Shown one piece after another: positions 49,813 to 62,599 of a DNA stretch of 64,000 nt. The translations under genes and the position numbers were made by a program. The notes beneath the pieces were generated by a model, which saw only the letters and a list, made by a program, of their open reading frames with translations, was not told where the DNA came from and searched no databases. Origin of the DNA: Vanilla planifolia (Eukaryota; Streptophyta; Magnoliopsida; Asparagales; Orchidaceae); NCBI GenBank assembly GCA_023846275.1, contig CM043875.1:5530626-5594625 (forward strand), read 5' to 3'. How positions within the stretch are numbered: position 1 is the first letter of the stretch; every line of letters begins with the position of its first letter.

Positions 49813-52800
49813 GGTACAATGTAGTTTTATATCTTGCTATGATAAAAATGGGTTAAAGAAATGGTTTTGATATTATTTCTTTTCTGAGTAATTTATTAGT
49901 GTCCTCAATCTGAATTTATATTCTAAATAGTTCTCATATTTGTGTTATGTAATACATTATTGGGTAAAAAGGTCAAGCAAAGCATAACAATAATAGAAGT
50001 ATATCATAGAAACAATAGATAAATGCAAAAATAAATGCATATTTTATAATAAAAAAAACAACAATAAGGAAAACTCATATTGACAATGTGTTTAGAAATA
50101 CTTTATTATTAGTTTGAGTTACTACTAGTACAAGCTTGAATAAGAAAGGGATTACCAATTGATAAAGTAAACTAATAACCAAAAAAAAGACAAGAAATAG
50201 TAAATGCTTCCAACAAATAAAGAGTAGGCTTGCAAAATCGGAATCCAAATCCTTTTACAAAGGCTAACTCTTTTTGTAGAAAAACTGACCTAATAACAAC
50301 AAAAAATACACATGATGGCTTTGCACGCATAAAACCTAATTAATGTGGCAGTAATGCCTTATACATGCATTGTGACATATGTCATTGTCCAACTATCTAT
50401 TTTCATCTTTTTGATATGTTTAATGGGTGAGTATAATTTTTCACAGTTGGAATGACTAACATATAATTAATTTTTTATCTATGATCTTTTAAGAGATAGA
50501 AAACCTATAAGATAGGATAAGACAAAAAACCTTCAATACACATGCTACAATCATAATGCTAAAACATCATAATTAATACCATCATGATTATCGACTTTAA
50601 TAAATACCTACAAAATATACAGACAACATAGGTCGTAGCTCAACATAGAAATAAGCTATGAAGTTATATAATCTTACAATAATATATAAAATGAGAAAAT
50701 TATACCCCTAAGTCATATTTATTTCAATATGCTTGAATAGCTCCCATCCCATAATATCGAATTGTAACACTATATGTACTACTCGTGCTACAAAGTTGCA
50801 TCAAAACATTAATTGCTTAAGGATTCCTATATTGAAGATATTAAATGCTGCTAACATAAATATTCGACAATACCAATTCTTAATAGAACACCCCTTTAAC
50901 TTCTAAAAAAAAGAACAGCACATACAATTTTCATAATGCATTCTTAAGTCCTTTAAACAAGCTCTCATGTATATCTCATACATGCCATTTTTAATACTTT
51001 TCTTTTCTTTATTCTTGAAATTTCATTGTGGTTCAAACATTCCATGCAAGTTCTATATAGAATGTGGCAAACATGATCTACCTTGTTACTTCGATAGAGA
51101 TTTCCTTAAAATTTTCTAAAATTGATAAAATAATCAATATTTCTCAAATACTAAATAGCACATGGACAATCTAGACAATATGTGTCATTTTCAAATTCCC
51201 AGAATCAATTCAAGAAATAACCACAATTTTGTCAACAAGCTATTGTGCTTGGCATACCTTTGGAAGAAATGACATGACACTATAAGGGGTATATTGTGCA
51301 TAAAATATAGAACAAAATTATATCAACAAGATATTACGCTTGGCATCCCTCTAAATGAAATGCAGATTTGAAAAGTACAAGTTTTGTATCATCCAATAGC
51401 AAATAAGCCTACATCATTTCTTATTTAAAATCTAAATCACACCATCTCAATCATGATGTGTATTGAAAGAATAAATGTTGTAGCAATGAGTCCCTGAGGA
51501 AGCAAGCTAAGAAACAAAGTGTTATCTCCAAAAGCTATCACAATTCTTGCATCATCCTCTTCCTACACAATGAAATTATGTGATCACTACCAAAAAAAGG
51601 AGCATACCCAACATAAGAGTTAGAAAGTTTATCCTAAATTAATCCCATAAAAGTTTAAGAACTTAAGAATAATGGGAGAGACAAAATAATGGCAGATGAT
51701 GAAACTAAGAGGGTCATCAGGATGATACATTAAGCATATGCTAGACTATTTTTAATGGTAAAGCTTAAACACAACACCAGAGACTCCCTAGACGCAAAGA
51801 AAAAAGAACTCTTCCCTATGAGAATCTAGGTGAAGAAGAACGTGTCAATGCCAACATAGACACTAGTTTACACTCAACAAGTAAAATATCACTCCTCCCT
51901 TTGCTTAGCTTACTTTCCTTGGGAAGAGAAGTAAGCTACTCCCCTCATTGTGCAATTTGTTGGATTAGACTAAAGCTCCTCCCACTACTGCAATCCAGTT
52001 AGACAAGATAACCAAATCGGTTGGACCTAGTTGAACCTGATTTTACCTCTCCAAATGAGTTTATCTAACTACTTTTCACAAACCTTTAATTCAACAACCA
52101 AATCAGTAAGAATTGTGATAAAAATCTACATATTTTGCAAAAATCCTCTCCAAATGTTATGTTTGACCACTTTTCACAAACCTTGACTTTGCGACCAAAT
52201 CGACAAGATTTGTGACGAAAATCTACAAATTTCACAAAAATACAATATTTCCTCCCTTAAAACCCACTCTTTCATGTCACTTCAAAGCAATTGAATGCTA
52301 GCTAGATGCTTCACAAACTTATGATTTGATCAAGTGGATTTATTTGATGGATTCCCAAAAAAATTGATTTTTGAGAGCTTAATAAAGAGGCTTAGTTTTT
52401 TACATCGCAATATGTCCCCCATGGAGCACAAAGTGATAGAATTTCTTCTCTTTAAAAACTAGAATGATCCAACCACTTGGAAGAAAAATTCACATATAAG
52501 ATTTCTAGTTTTTGTCCAAACCTAAAGAAAAGTTCTTTCATGAGTGGGAAAATAATAATTTCCTACATTAAGAATGTCTTTTACAATACAACTTGGGGTT
52601 AAACATGGACCTTCTACTTATAATAGTTATCAAATTCACCATTAAAAAAACCATGGTTGATAGTAACTTCAATAGCCCTCCATTTAAAACATTCAACCAT
52701 GCAAGGCAAATTGCATGATGACTTCATTTATTTTCCCTCATTTCCCATGAGTATATTCCCATGGTATTTGGTATCAACCAAATATCCAATTTTACTTTTC

Positions 52801-53050
52801 TCTGAAGTTAACATTGAAGATTAATCCTCTAAAGGTGATGAATGGAGTCAATGCCAAAAGGTGGTTGAAATCATAGATAGGAGCATCAGGTTTCTAACAT
52901 TGTGTGTCATGACACCTAATCATTAAGTCTTTGCTTGTTGCTAAATAGTTCATCGTAACATTTCGAACCAAGATTTGCACACAACTAAATACTCCTCATA
53001 ACATGGAAGGGAAGTAGTTCCAAAAAAAGGACAATGAAGAACATGTAGGA
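49813..53050. other. No complete gene recognised; AT-rich, probably transposon-derived
   Basis: The first part continues the LTR interrupted by the solo LTR. A tandem duplication lies at 52071-52255. The minus-strand gene starting near 54.85 kb should continue into this region, but no further exon could be placed with confidence. A possible minus-strand exon-like patch at about 51560-51440 (EEDDARIVIAFGDNTLF) does not join in frame. Confidence 0.35.
52071..52255. repeat. Diverged tandem duplication, period 100 bp
   Basis: Copies start at 52071 and 52171 with acttttcacaaacctt. Both continue with accaaatc, then gtgaygaaaatctaca-like sequence and tttYrcaaaaat. The divergence is moderate. Confidence 0.75.
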
Positions 53051-53058
53051 CAGTATAC

Positions 53059-53830
53059 CTTCATCCAATAGAAGTTGTATTGCTCTCTTTTCTAGCTCAA
53101 AAGCATGCATGCTTCTGCCAGTTGCTGATAGTGATCTAAGTTCTAACATCATTAGCACCAAATGAGCACATGTTATAATATGATTCTTATTAAAAAAAGA
53201 GTTTGTTTACTTACTCTGAACATACTCATCCTGATTGCATTGGTTGCTGTTTTTCAAGAACATCTGCAGCCGGATAAACCGTTCCTTCAAATGTTCTTTG
53301 CCCTGACCCAGAATTTCAGAAGCAGGAAGAGCTGGCAATATGGTAGCCTTATTCACTGGAGGGGTAGTCACCAAATCTCCAGGATGCTTGCTAGATAGTA
53401 GTTGTTCCAAACCCCCAGGTGAAGTCTTGCGAGAAGTTGGAGAAAACAACTGAGAAGAAACCACAGTCACCTGCTCCCTGGGAAAATTTTTCTCGATAGA
53501 ATGATCCTTTACGTAATTTCTTGAGCAAGGGGAATCAGCACATCCCTCGTTTTCTATACATGCCTTGCTTTGCTCAGTCTCTAGCTTTCGGCGCACATAA
53601 ACAAGTTGCCCATTGGAAGAATTGTTTTGAATGGGGTTAGAAGGAGAAGAAGGGCTGCTTGATTTCTGCCTTTTAATCCCAGATAACTTGGCAGAGTCCA
53701 GAATGGTTCCTTTAGCCGGTGAGTATTCTAGAGGATTACAAGCAAAACTATTAGCTTCACCTGAAAAATCAATCAAAGGCGCTATCTTTTCCAAAACAGT
53801 GGCTTGCTTTTCTATGTTTGGCATATTCAT
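53059..53830 (-). CDS. Plant protein of unknown function, 5' coding part (two exons)
   Basis: Coding exon 1 is 53215-53830 (205 codons plus one base, donor a|gtaagt); exon 2 is 53059-53142 (acceptor tgttag|aa, donor gaag|gtatac). They join in frame to YVQKLRSLSA. An in-frame stop precedes the chosen ATG (MNMPNIEK). The protein is serine-rich and hydrophilic without signal peptide or membrane segment, has a basic GQLVYVRRK motif at residues 74-82, and near the exon junction a helical stretch: KERFIRLQMFLKNSNQCNQ, then LRSLSATGRSMHAFELEKRA. I recall similar combinations in plant-specific uncharacterised nuclear-type proteins (sometimes labelled JNK-interacting-protein-like in databases), but the function is unknown. 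The last exon(s), expected to continue after LDEG, were not found, so the gene is partial or its end lies far to the left. Confidence 0.7.
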
Positions 53831-54860
53831 TCCGAGGTAGGAGCTTTGTTAATCGTTTAGCCCGGTCATTGCAATAACCCTTGCATGTAGTCTCACTAAA
53901 ATAAGACAGCATATGCTTGATGAAAGGACTGGATAACCTGGAAAATACAAAGTCCCAACAAGGACGGTTGCAAATAAGAGAAAGAAAAGCAATTTGCAGT
54001 GCAATATTAAGTTGACTCAATAAAGCCTATCACACAAAGAGGAAAAGCACTTCCAATGCACAAATGTTAGCGAAGACAACCAGCTCACATCAAAAAGCCA
54101 AACAAAATTTTCAAAATTGGTGATCATTTGCACTAAAATCATTCTAAAATCATTGAACAATAAAAACCACCACGTTCGTCCCCGAATAGTCCATTACTAT
54201 GATGCACCTTTAACTACACGTAAAAGAAGCTCTATTTCGGGTTTGTAGCACATGTTTGATTCACTGTGACTTAAAAAATACGTGTCCAGGTTGGATGAAC
54301 CAGATTTTAATCATAGATCACAATAATAGGTAAAAGTGCAATTTTGAGGAGCAAGGGAGCTGATTCAACAGAGTTCCCAAAATAATGTTGAGCAATATGA
54401 ATAGGTAGGTCATGTTGCATTTCCCATCGCCGCAAAACTGGAATTCAAAAGTTGGAAGCATCAACAAAGAAAAAACAGTAAATTATACATGAGAACATCC
54501 GTTTCCTGGAAGTACATTTGTCGAAAGAGCATCGCGACCCTCCAAAAGAATACAAATAAAGGCCAATATAAAATCCATTAAAAATCAAGATTTACGATAT
54601 TTGAAAGCCTTTGGCTCGAAGCTAGAAAAATATGGGGGAATGGAACAGCTGTTCTCTGACGGATAATCCCTTTGGCAAACGTATAAAAATCTCCAACATG
54701 AATGATTGTTGCATGCAAAAGAAAAGACTGCCACTTTTCCCCCTTAGGGTTTTCGTGAGCTCGACATCAAGGATTACAACTAGTACCTATACCCTTTTCC
54801 TCCTCAATTCACTCTTTGACTGAGCTGGAGGAGACACCGCCGTTCAACATGCCAGGTCGA
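53831..54860 (-). promoter_or_regulatory. 5' leader and promoter region of the 53-kb gene
   Basis: A telobox-like AAAACCCTAA (minus strand, about 54743-54752), common in promoters and leaders of plant housekeeping genes, lies about 0.9 kb upstream of the start codon. This distance suggests a leader intron. A 13-codon upstream frame (MLNGGVSSSSVKE, 54809-54850) could be a uORF if transcription starts further up. The transcription start was not located. Confidence 0.35.
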
Positions 54861-55043
54861 TTGTGAAGAATCTGCGACTGAACACCCCTCGAGCTCTTTT
54901 GAAGAAATTGGTATTTCTTACAAAAGATTAATAAAAGTTAAAAAAATTAAGTGGTCGTAGTAGATTAGTAAAAATAGTTTTAATATTGATTTCAATGAGC
55001 CATTAATATATTAAAGAATTAAATTTTAAGTTTATTTATTAAT

Positions 55044-55257
55044 TTGATAGTAAGGTTAGAATGTCGCACTTTGGTATCAAAGTTGAGTCTTTTATTCGTC
55101 TAATGTGATTTGATAACAAAACAAATAGAAGTCCATGGGCTACTAATAAGACAATAAATTGATAGTAAAGTCAAAATGTCGCACTTTTGTATCAAAGTTG
55201 AGTCGTTTATTAGCCTAATGTGATTTGATAACAAAATAAATAGAAATCAATGGGCCT
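55044..55257. repeat. Tandem duplication, period 115 bp
   Basis: Copies start at 55044 and 55159 (ttgatagtaa-gt-a-aatg). They share tgtcgcactt, gtatcaaagttgagtc and taatgtgatttgataaca. The second copy lacks the last part. The similarity is high, so it is fairly recent. Confidence 0.9.
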
Positions 55258-55440
55258 ATAACGACCAAAGAGGGTAGGGAGTGGACTTCACATAATGTCT
55301 TAATAAAAAAGGATCACTAAAGAAATATGAACTATTATTATGTGAGGCTTTTAGTGGTGCATAAATAAATCATCTCACATTGGTTAATGAAATGAGCACC
55401 CTTCTTTATATATATAATGTCTCGATTTTAAAATGTTGAT
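55258..55440 (+). mobile_element. LTR/TRIM-like remnant
   Basis: A stretch with atctcacattggttaatg, gagcaccc and tctttatatatataatg resembles the start of short copia/TRIM LTRs (CCCACATTGG...TATATA). No partner repeat or coding part was found. The call is tentative. Confidence 0.3.
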
Positions 55441-56400
55441 GCATCCTTTTGAGATAGACATATATGAGATTTCATGAAAACTTCATAATTAAGTATGTTA
55501 TAAATAGAATAGTTATAATATAATGAAATACATAATTAAGTTATTCATTAATGATTTACACTAATTAATTTTATATATAATAAATAATATATTGTAATAA
55601 TGTATATTATAATTCAAAAACTTGATTTATAATAAATATATCTCATTTCAAGTTTAACATTTCATAAACCACATTTGAAGTTCTCATAGCCAGCAGCTAT
55701 CATTCTAATAATAAAAATTAAATGTTAAATTGTTAAGTCTCTTAACTTGGCACAATTCATAAATAAGTTTATGTTGTTTATAAAATAAGTAATGAAGATT
55801 TTATTATTAAATAAGTAATAAATATATGTATATATATAATTTAATTATTATTGTTAAACTTGATGGTCGATCCATTTTCTATATTGCTTACTCCAATAAA
55901 ATACTTTAACAACATCCAATCTTTTCAATATTGCCTTCATACTTATAAAAAATTATTTGCAACTTTAATATGATGATAGGGACCAACAAAAATTTTTCAT
56001 TCCAACACTCTAAATCTTTTTGATAATATAACAATATTCTAATATTTATCTAAAAAAATTATTTCTTTAATCCAAATTTTTAAATATTTTAATAAAGAAA
56101 GACAGAGGGTACAATAAAAAGATAAATTTATTAACTCTTAAAATATAACCTTTGTTCATTTTAAGTTCTCACACTAAAATCTCCTCCTTTTATAATCACT
56201 CAAAAGTATTAATTATATTTAAGACTAATGTGTGCTTGTGAAGGTTTCAAGATGTAATAATTTGACAAAAACAATTTGATCTTGTTGTAAACAATATTGT
56301 ATTTTAAAATCTATTTGTAATAAGAAGGAATAATAAAATAACAATTTCTTAATTTTTTAATGAATCTCTAGGTTTTACTCACCATTACTTGTGTCCTTAA
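55441..56400. other. AT-rich, nothing recognised
   Basis: No gene or defined repeat was seen; the part beyond about 56.2 kb may belong to the minus-strand copia fossil. Confidence 0.4.
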
Positions 56401-58123
56401 TTTCCAACATATCATCTAAGTGCTTAATACCATGTATGAACACTAACACAATTAAAATCCAAGTTGGACTTTTTCAAATTCTACATATAATAAATAAAAA
56501 ATATCATAGTCTTGATACTCTCTTCTTAAAATTCTTTTAGATAAGCTAATAGTTCATATTCAAGATACATATAGAAATATGATTTACCCAATTTTTCTAA
56601 AGAGATATTGAATAACTTTAGCTAAGTTACTAAGAAGATTAAACCATTTATCCAAAAAATAAGAATTATAACATTTTACAAGAGAGTCACGTGCAAACTC
56701 AAAAGCAAAACTTATCTTCATAGGTCTTAATTATGGAGATGCCAACACAACTATCTAAGATTTAAATTTAGGAACCTAAACATTGTGAGTTTATAATTGT
56801 GATAGTGTGTGATTGAGGTGTTTTAATAAAGGTATTTTGTAAACATGTTCTCTTAAGAATCTATTCATATTTATCCTGTTTTAAATAGATAATTTTTTTA
56901 ATTATGCAATCATAAGAAATATGTCTATTCTTATCACAATAATTACATACAACATGGGATTTAGCATGAAAATGAAAAGTACGCAAACAAGCACCATTTC
57001 TTACCATATAATTATATGATGAAGCATATTTGTCTATATGTGAAATATAATAACTTTTATTATCTTACATATGTACATATGAACGTTTTAATCTATATTT
57101 TGAGTCAAATAAAATTTAATATTCAAATCTATATTCACAGCATTATTATTTCTATTCATTTGAGTAAATGATAGAGTATGTAAACAAATATATGAATAAG
57201 GATAAACATAAGTAGAAGCACATGAAGGTACATTAGCAAACTTTTTTTCAAATCTTTTAACTATGATTTTATCAATCCAAATTTTACTATTTTTCTTTTA
57301 AAATATAATTTTCTTCTATTAAATTTTTTTTACATTTCAAAAAATCAATACATAAATTGTTTAAAGATAAAGATATATCTCATTCATCAAATTTATTTTA
57401 TAAAGTACTCAAATTAGTAGAATATATAATGAAATCATTTTTTAGCTATTCATTACTAACTTTAAGCTCATTACATTATCTTTTTAATAAGTATACATGA
57501 TGCTCTTATTTATCATATTTCATTGTAAGTCTAGCATACATCTTAATCAATTTCTTATGTTCAAATCTAAGTTCATGAAAAAATTGATAATTCATCATTA
57601 GTAATAACATGAGTATTAGTATTAAAGAAAGAAAAATGTTCTACATCTTAGAATGAAGAGCTTGCTTCTTAGATGCATAAAGTTTTTATTCTTTTTCTTT
57701 CTCTCTTTTTTCGTCTTTTGATTTCTCATCTACTTCTTATCTTATGTAGGAAGCTCAACTTATTTATCGTATAAATTATATAATTCTTGTATAGCCTCAA
57801 AACAAGTTTTTAGATTACAAATCTTGATTTCAATTTGTTGAGACAAGGTAAAATAAATATAGTTCATTCATTTAACATTTCTTTTTCTTAAAATTTTGAA
57901 TTACTCAATAGAATCTTTTGAAAATATAAAATGATGTGAAAATATGAATCATAAATCAACACCATTTATTAAAATAAAAGCTTTACATTCATTTCTTCAC
58001 AAGGAAAAGATTTAAAGTTCAAACGTGAGTGGATTTATGAAGTCAACAAAATAAACAATAATTCATCACACGCAAAAAGTGAAAAAAAAGATATTCTCTT
58101 AACAATTTTTTCTTTGATTTAAA
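56400..58123 (-). pseudogene. SIRE-like copia gag fossil, minus strand
   Basis: Near 56970-56905 the minus strand encodes CNYCDKNRHISYDC, a CCHC-type knuckle related to CNYYSKFRHLIFDC of the plus-strand copy at 6.0 kb. Downstream of it (56780-56600), sequence parallels 6150-6340 (ttagatagtt, gataagttttgctt, cttgtaaaat). The frame is broken in many places. Confidence 0.6.
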
Positions 58124-58140
58124 CTATTTTGATACCACTT
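58124..58140 (-). other. Primer binding site of the minus-strand copia element
   Basis: The minus strand reads AAGTGGTATCAAAATAG, a variant of TGGTATCAGAGC, just inside the LTR and upstream of gag. Confidence 0.6.
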
Positions 58141-58142
58141 GA

Positions 58143-59852
58143 TGTAATCTGTATCGGGTTAATGCATAAAAGGGAGGGTGAATTATGCATTTAAACTTTT
58201 TGTTATTTAAAAAAATATTCTTAAATGAAAATTTGGCAATCATAAAATCATTTATTTAATAATTTTGTTAAACTAAAAATTTTAAAAAATATATAAATTT
58301 TATATTTTTAAAAACTTTTTTAATAAAATATTTATGCTTGATAAAAATGATTTAAAAATTATTTTATATATGATTTTTAAATTAAATATTGTTAAAAATA
58401 TATCATAAATTACATGATAATAAAAATAATAAAAAAGATAAAAAGATTTTTAGGTGGTTCGACCTAACCCATTCCCACAACTACCCCTAGTCAACTCAAT
58501 CAGGATTTCACTATCAAAACCAATCTATTTTGTCATTCTAGGTAGAGGTAATTATAATATTTTATTATAACTTATAAAAACACATATGGCACAAGTTTAT
58601 AATTATGTTTTATATGATGTTGGAATATGAATGTACATATGAACAAATTTGTAACAACCTAAAGAGCTTAATTTTGAAATATTAAATAAAAAAATTTATT
58701 GATGTACACTGATATTATTAATAAAAATAAAATTAATAAAAATCTTGTATTAATATGATATTTCTAAGAGAATAAAAAGTTGACAAGAAAATAAAAAACT
58801 AATCATAAATAAGTTACAAATAATATATATAATCAAAGAGAATGTTGAAGAAAGAGAAAAAATGAGTTGCAAACATGACTCTAACAAAGGCGTCAAAATT
58901 AGATTGTTATTTTTGGTTTTGCTTATTCTTTTAAAAAATATTAATGTAGCAAGATAAAATCATCAAGCTATTCAACGTTAAAGATTTCTCTACTTATATT
59001 TATATATATTGTACTAAAACAGTTTTTTTAATGGTTAAAAAGGGTCATTAAAAATAATTATTATAAACAATAATTTTGAAGTTCTAAATAAACATGAATA
59101 GCTTTTTAGAAAGCTAGATATAAACAAGAGTAGTAATGACCATTCGATCTGGGTAGATAGAACATGCACCATCCAATCAAAATAACAAATAAAGGGTCTA
59201 TATATAATCCTATTAGGATTTGATTTGGATCATTAGGTCTTGTATATTTGATGGATAATGGTGATGCATAATATCACTACTATTCATGAAGCTAGAGAAT
59301 ATCTTTGCCATTTAATTGAGCTTTTTGGATTAATAACTTAATGAAATGTACTATTCACAAATATAAAGAGGATCTCAATCATTCAATAATGCATTTTAGA
59401 TGGATGATTAATGAATTCCACTATTCAAAAAGGTGGACATGATTGTGACCATTTAATCACAAAAATGTGTGACAAGACAACGTTGATCTGCTTTAATTCA
59501 AAAAGAAACAATTGCCAAACATTTAGTATTATATTGCATATCTTACATAAAGTTTGCATTTATAAAACATTCTTTGCACAAGTGACCATTTAAGCCATAC
59601 TAAAGCATGGTCATGCAAGAGTTTGATTATTGACTCCTTAATATTCTATTAAGCCACATTAGAACATGGCCATCATCATTGATATTACTTTACTTGTGAA
59701 TTACTCCATGAGACATTTGTTTAAAATTCTTTAATTAATGGATAAGAGATTGGGATGCATGACCTAAAACATACTCAAGAAAAATATTAGAAAAACCAAC
59801 ACAATAGTTTTGTTGTTATCAAATAAGTGATATGATGACCAAGGGTACAACA
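58143..59852 (-). repeat. 5' LTR of the minus-strand SIRE-like element
   Basis: It starts at 59852 on the minus strand with TGTTGTACCCTTGGTCATC and ends just before the primer binding site. The length of about 1.71 kb agrees with the plus-strand copy. No second LTR of the same element was located to the left. Confidence 0.6.
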
Positions 59853-60245
59853 ATATTTTCTTTTTAATGATGAAAAAATTATTGACAAAATAATAATATA
59901 AAAGTATATAAATCATGCAAGTATACATATGCTTCGTCTATATTCACGTTTTCTTAATGTACAAAATTCATATTATTGATGCCACAAACTTGGGAAGCAA
60001 TGAACATTTTTTATTTTACACATATCTTTCTCCTTTTTTCATGCATGAAAAGATAAAACAAAAAGTAAAACATGTAAACAAAGGGTACACATAATATAAC
60101 TTATTGTATATAATTTATCTGTAAACAACTAAGGGTACGTGTTATGCAACTTGATTATTATATATAAACAAGTGATAGAATAAAGAATTAAACTCATAAA
60201 TATTTTGGAGATAGACTCTTGATTCTTAGTTATTCCACTAAGATT

Positions 60246-60485
60246 TTGATCAACTACTCCTTAATATTTCATTTAAGTCGTAGCTACAGTATGACAACCA
60301 TCATTACTTGATATTGTTTCACTTCTGTATTGCTTAATGAGGTATTTGGTTAAAACTCTTCAATTGATTGATCAAGTAAGAGCTTTGGATATATGACCTG
60401 AAATACACTCAAGAAAAACATTAGAGAAATCAATACGATGGTTTATTTTCATCAAATAAGTGGAGCCATGACCAAGAGTACAACA
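60246..60485 (-). repeat. Truncated second LTR head (SIRE-like)
   Basis: It starts at 60485 on the minus strand with TGTTGTACTCTTGGTCATG. It parallels 59622-59852 over about 240 bp (actcaagaaaaa-attag, aaataagtg, atgaccaag, gtacaaca) and then stops. It is a fragment of another LTR copy or a local duplication. Confidence 0.65.
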
Positions 60486-60949
60486 TGAAGCATATCTTTG
60501 ATGAAAACTTATATGAAGCACATCATAACTTATACTTGTGCACAGATGTTAACTCTAACAAAATATTAATAAACTCGATATATCATTTTATTATCGTTAA
60601 ACTTCTATATAAGGCCATGGGATTAATGGTAGTCACATTTTTAGAATCTCATTCAAGCTTAATAGATTCAAGTCTACATAGCCTAGTTAAATAAATTTTT
60701 ATTTCTTTATCTATCAAAATTAGTATATGAAGTTTTTTATTACATATTCATGAGATCTCTCATAAAAAATAAAATTTTTGTGTAAATTGTTAAGGTGACA
60801 TTACTTCCATTGGCAAAGAATTAATAAACTATTTTTTTCTCAAAAATCTTTGTAAAATCAATCTAATGCTATATGCGCTCTTATAAAAAGATAATGAAAA
60901 ACTACATGCCTATCCTTTTATCTACTACACTTGAGTCTCTCTTAAGAGA

Positions 60950-61750
60950 TATGACAACTACTCCAATAAGAATAGATTGATATACACTAGCATCAATTGA
61001 AACAATAATAGATGAAACTCTTCAATCTAAGCTCAAAGTTGATAAAGACATCATAGATCTTTTGTTTATTTGAAGGAAACCTCTTGTTATATGATCATAT
61101 TCTCTATAAACATAACATTCTACAACACTTTATCAATCCAACACATACCATGATGTCATCTATCACAATTAGAACACCATGACACTTTCTTTTTAACTAC
61201 CATAATATATGCATCACCACTAGTTCTTGTTCTTGGTTTGCTAGATGCATCAGGACTAAACTTTCTTTTGCTTCCTCCTTAACATGATTCTTAAAAGAAC
61301 TGCTACTCTCAATTCTTAGGACATTACCCTATCTTTGCTCAACTTTGATTTGACATTCAATTCTAATTACTTTTTTTTTGCTTTTCTCTTGCTAACATAA
61401 TTCCACATATAAAGATGTCAAAAAATTTAAATTTAAAGCTATATATAATTCTATGTATGGATGCAATATGCATTCTATGCTAGTGCCATCACTCTTTGAA
61501 GCTCCTAAACTCTTAATTTTGGATTCTGACACTAGGATATCACTTCTAAGTAATTCAACTCCTATGTATTTTCAACTGCTCTCTTAAAGATATAAATTAC
61601 TTTGATATTATTCTATCATAACCTATTTTATCTTTTTACTTGGTACAATATTTAACAACTTTGTTACTAGATTTAATGAACGTCTTATTACATATGAATT
61701 GTATTATCTATCTAACTAGGCAATGGTGATGAGAGAATCAATTAAAACTT
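60950..61750 (-). pseudogene. Ty3/gypsy gag fossil (knuckle region)
   Basis: The minus strand near 61190-61130 reads KKKVSWCSNCDR then HHGMCW, resembling the CxxCGKxHHGxCW knuckle of plant gypsy gag. The surroundings hold no longer frame. It is broken. Confidence 0.4.
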
Positions 61751-62087
61751 CATTAAATTCATTATAATTTGAATATGATCCAAATTCAAAATTTGAGCGA
61801 ACAAAGTCTCCCTAAAAATATTTATTTTTTTATACAAGTATTTTAAAAATATTAACATATCAATAACAATTACTAAAAATATTTACAATATCAACTACTT
61901 CAAATAAAATTTTAATAATATTTTAATCCACAATGTATTCACACAATCAAATAAATAATCGCAATTGATATAATTCTCACCAATATCATGTAATATCATA
62001 GCACTGCAATCCGCTTATAGCTACACACCAAAAGAGAAGCAAAAATATGTACAACCTTATGCATCTACAAAAGCAAAAGCAAAAGCA

Positions 62088-62088
<1 letters not shown>

Positions 62089-62122
<34 letters not shown>
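62089..62122. repeat. Run of 34 A
   Basis: It is preceded by caaaagcaaaagcaaaagc. A retroposon tail is possible, but no body with target duplications was found. Confidence 0.9.
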
Positions 62123-62125
<3 letters not shown>

Positions 62126-62140
62126 TTTTTGCAAATTTGA

Positions 62141-62353
62141 TATTTTTATACCGATTCTACCATCAACGAGCATGATCTGCTCGCATGGAGCGCCTACCCT
62201 ACCGCGACTCACTCCATGAGACGGCTCAACAATGATGATCTCCCACAGAATTCGCAGAATCTTTTCAACTACTCCCCTTTTCTCATGCCACCTAAGCCAA
62301 GCATCCGGACAGCAGCTGGTGATTCCCCTACATTTGTATATCTTTCAAAGTGA
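62141..62353 (+). other. Open frame of 70 codons, possible exon or gene relic
   Basis: It is open between stops and less AT-rich than its surroundings. It encodes LLAWSAYPTATHSMRRLNN and then LFNYSPFLMPPKPSIRTAA; the composition is protein-like. No ATG is at its start, and no homologous family could be named with confidence. Further downstream, at 62379-62570, another frame includes VEGTGLFLPSSNGTFF, resembling a GTGVFLP motif seen in some plant proteins. Together they may be a decayed host gene or a processed copy on the plus strand. Confidence 0.35.
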
Positions 62354-62599
62354 TATTTTGTCGAACAGCTTGTGATATTTGGTTCGCTATCAGAGTTGGA
62401 AGCAATCTTCTAGAACGCTAGAAGGCATTAACCCAGTTGAAGGCACAGGCTTGTTTCTTCCTTCGTCAAATGGTACCTTCTTTACACCAATAGACTGCCA
62501 TACACAATTATCCGATGGCTTCGTGGATTCTTTTCGAATCTGTAATTTTGAAATAACATTTTGTCGCTGATGATGCGAAGTTCGTTATCACTCTATCCG

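Noticed and set aside
51440-51560. Minus-strand stretch EEDDARIVIAFGDNTLF as the third exon of the 53-kb gene
   Set aside because: With the available acceptor it does not continue the phase of exon 2, and the sequence does not fit what I recall of the family.
53631-53840. 69-residue plus-strand frame
   Set aside because: It is antisense to the first coding exon of the minus-strand gene.
62089-62122. Poly(A) run as the tail of a processed gene copy
   Set aside because: No gene body with flanking duplications could be recognised on its left; the run alone is not evidence.
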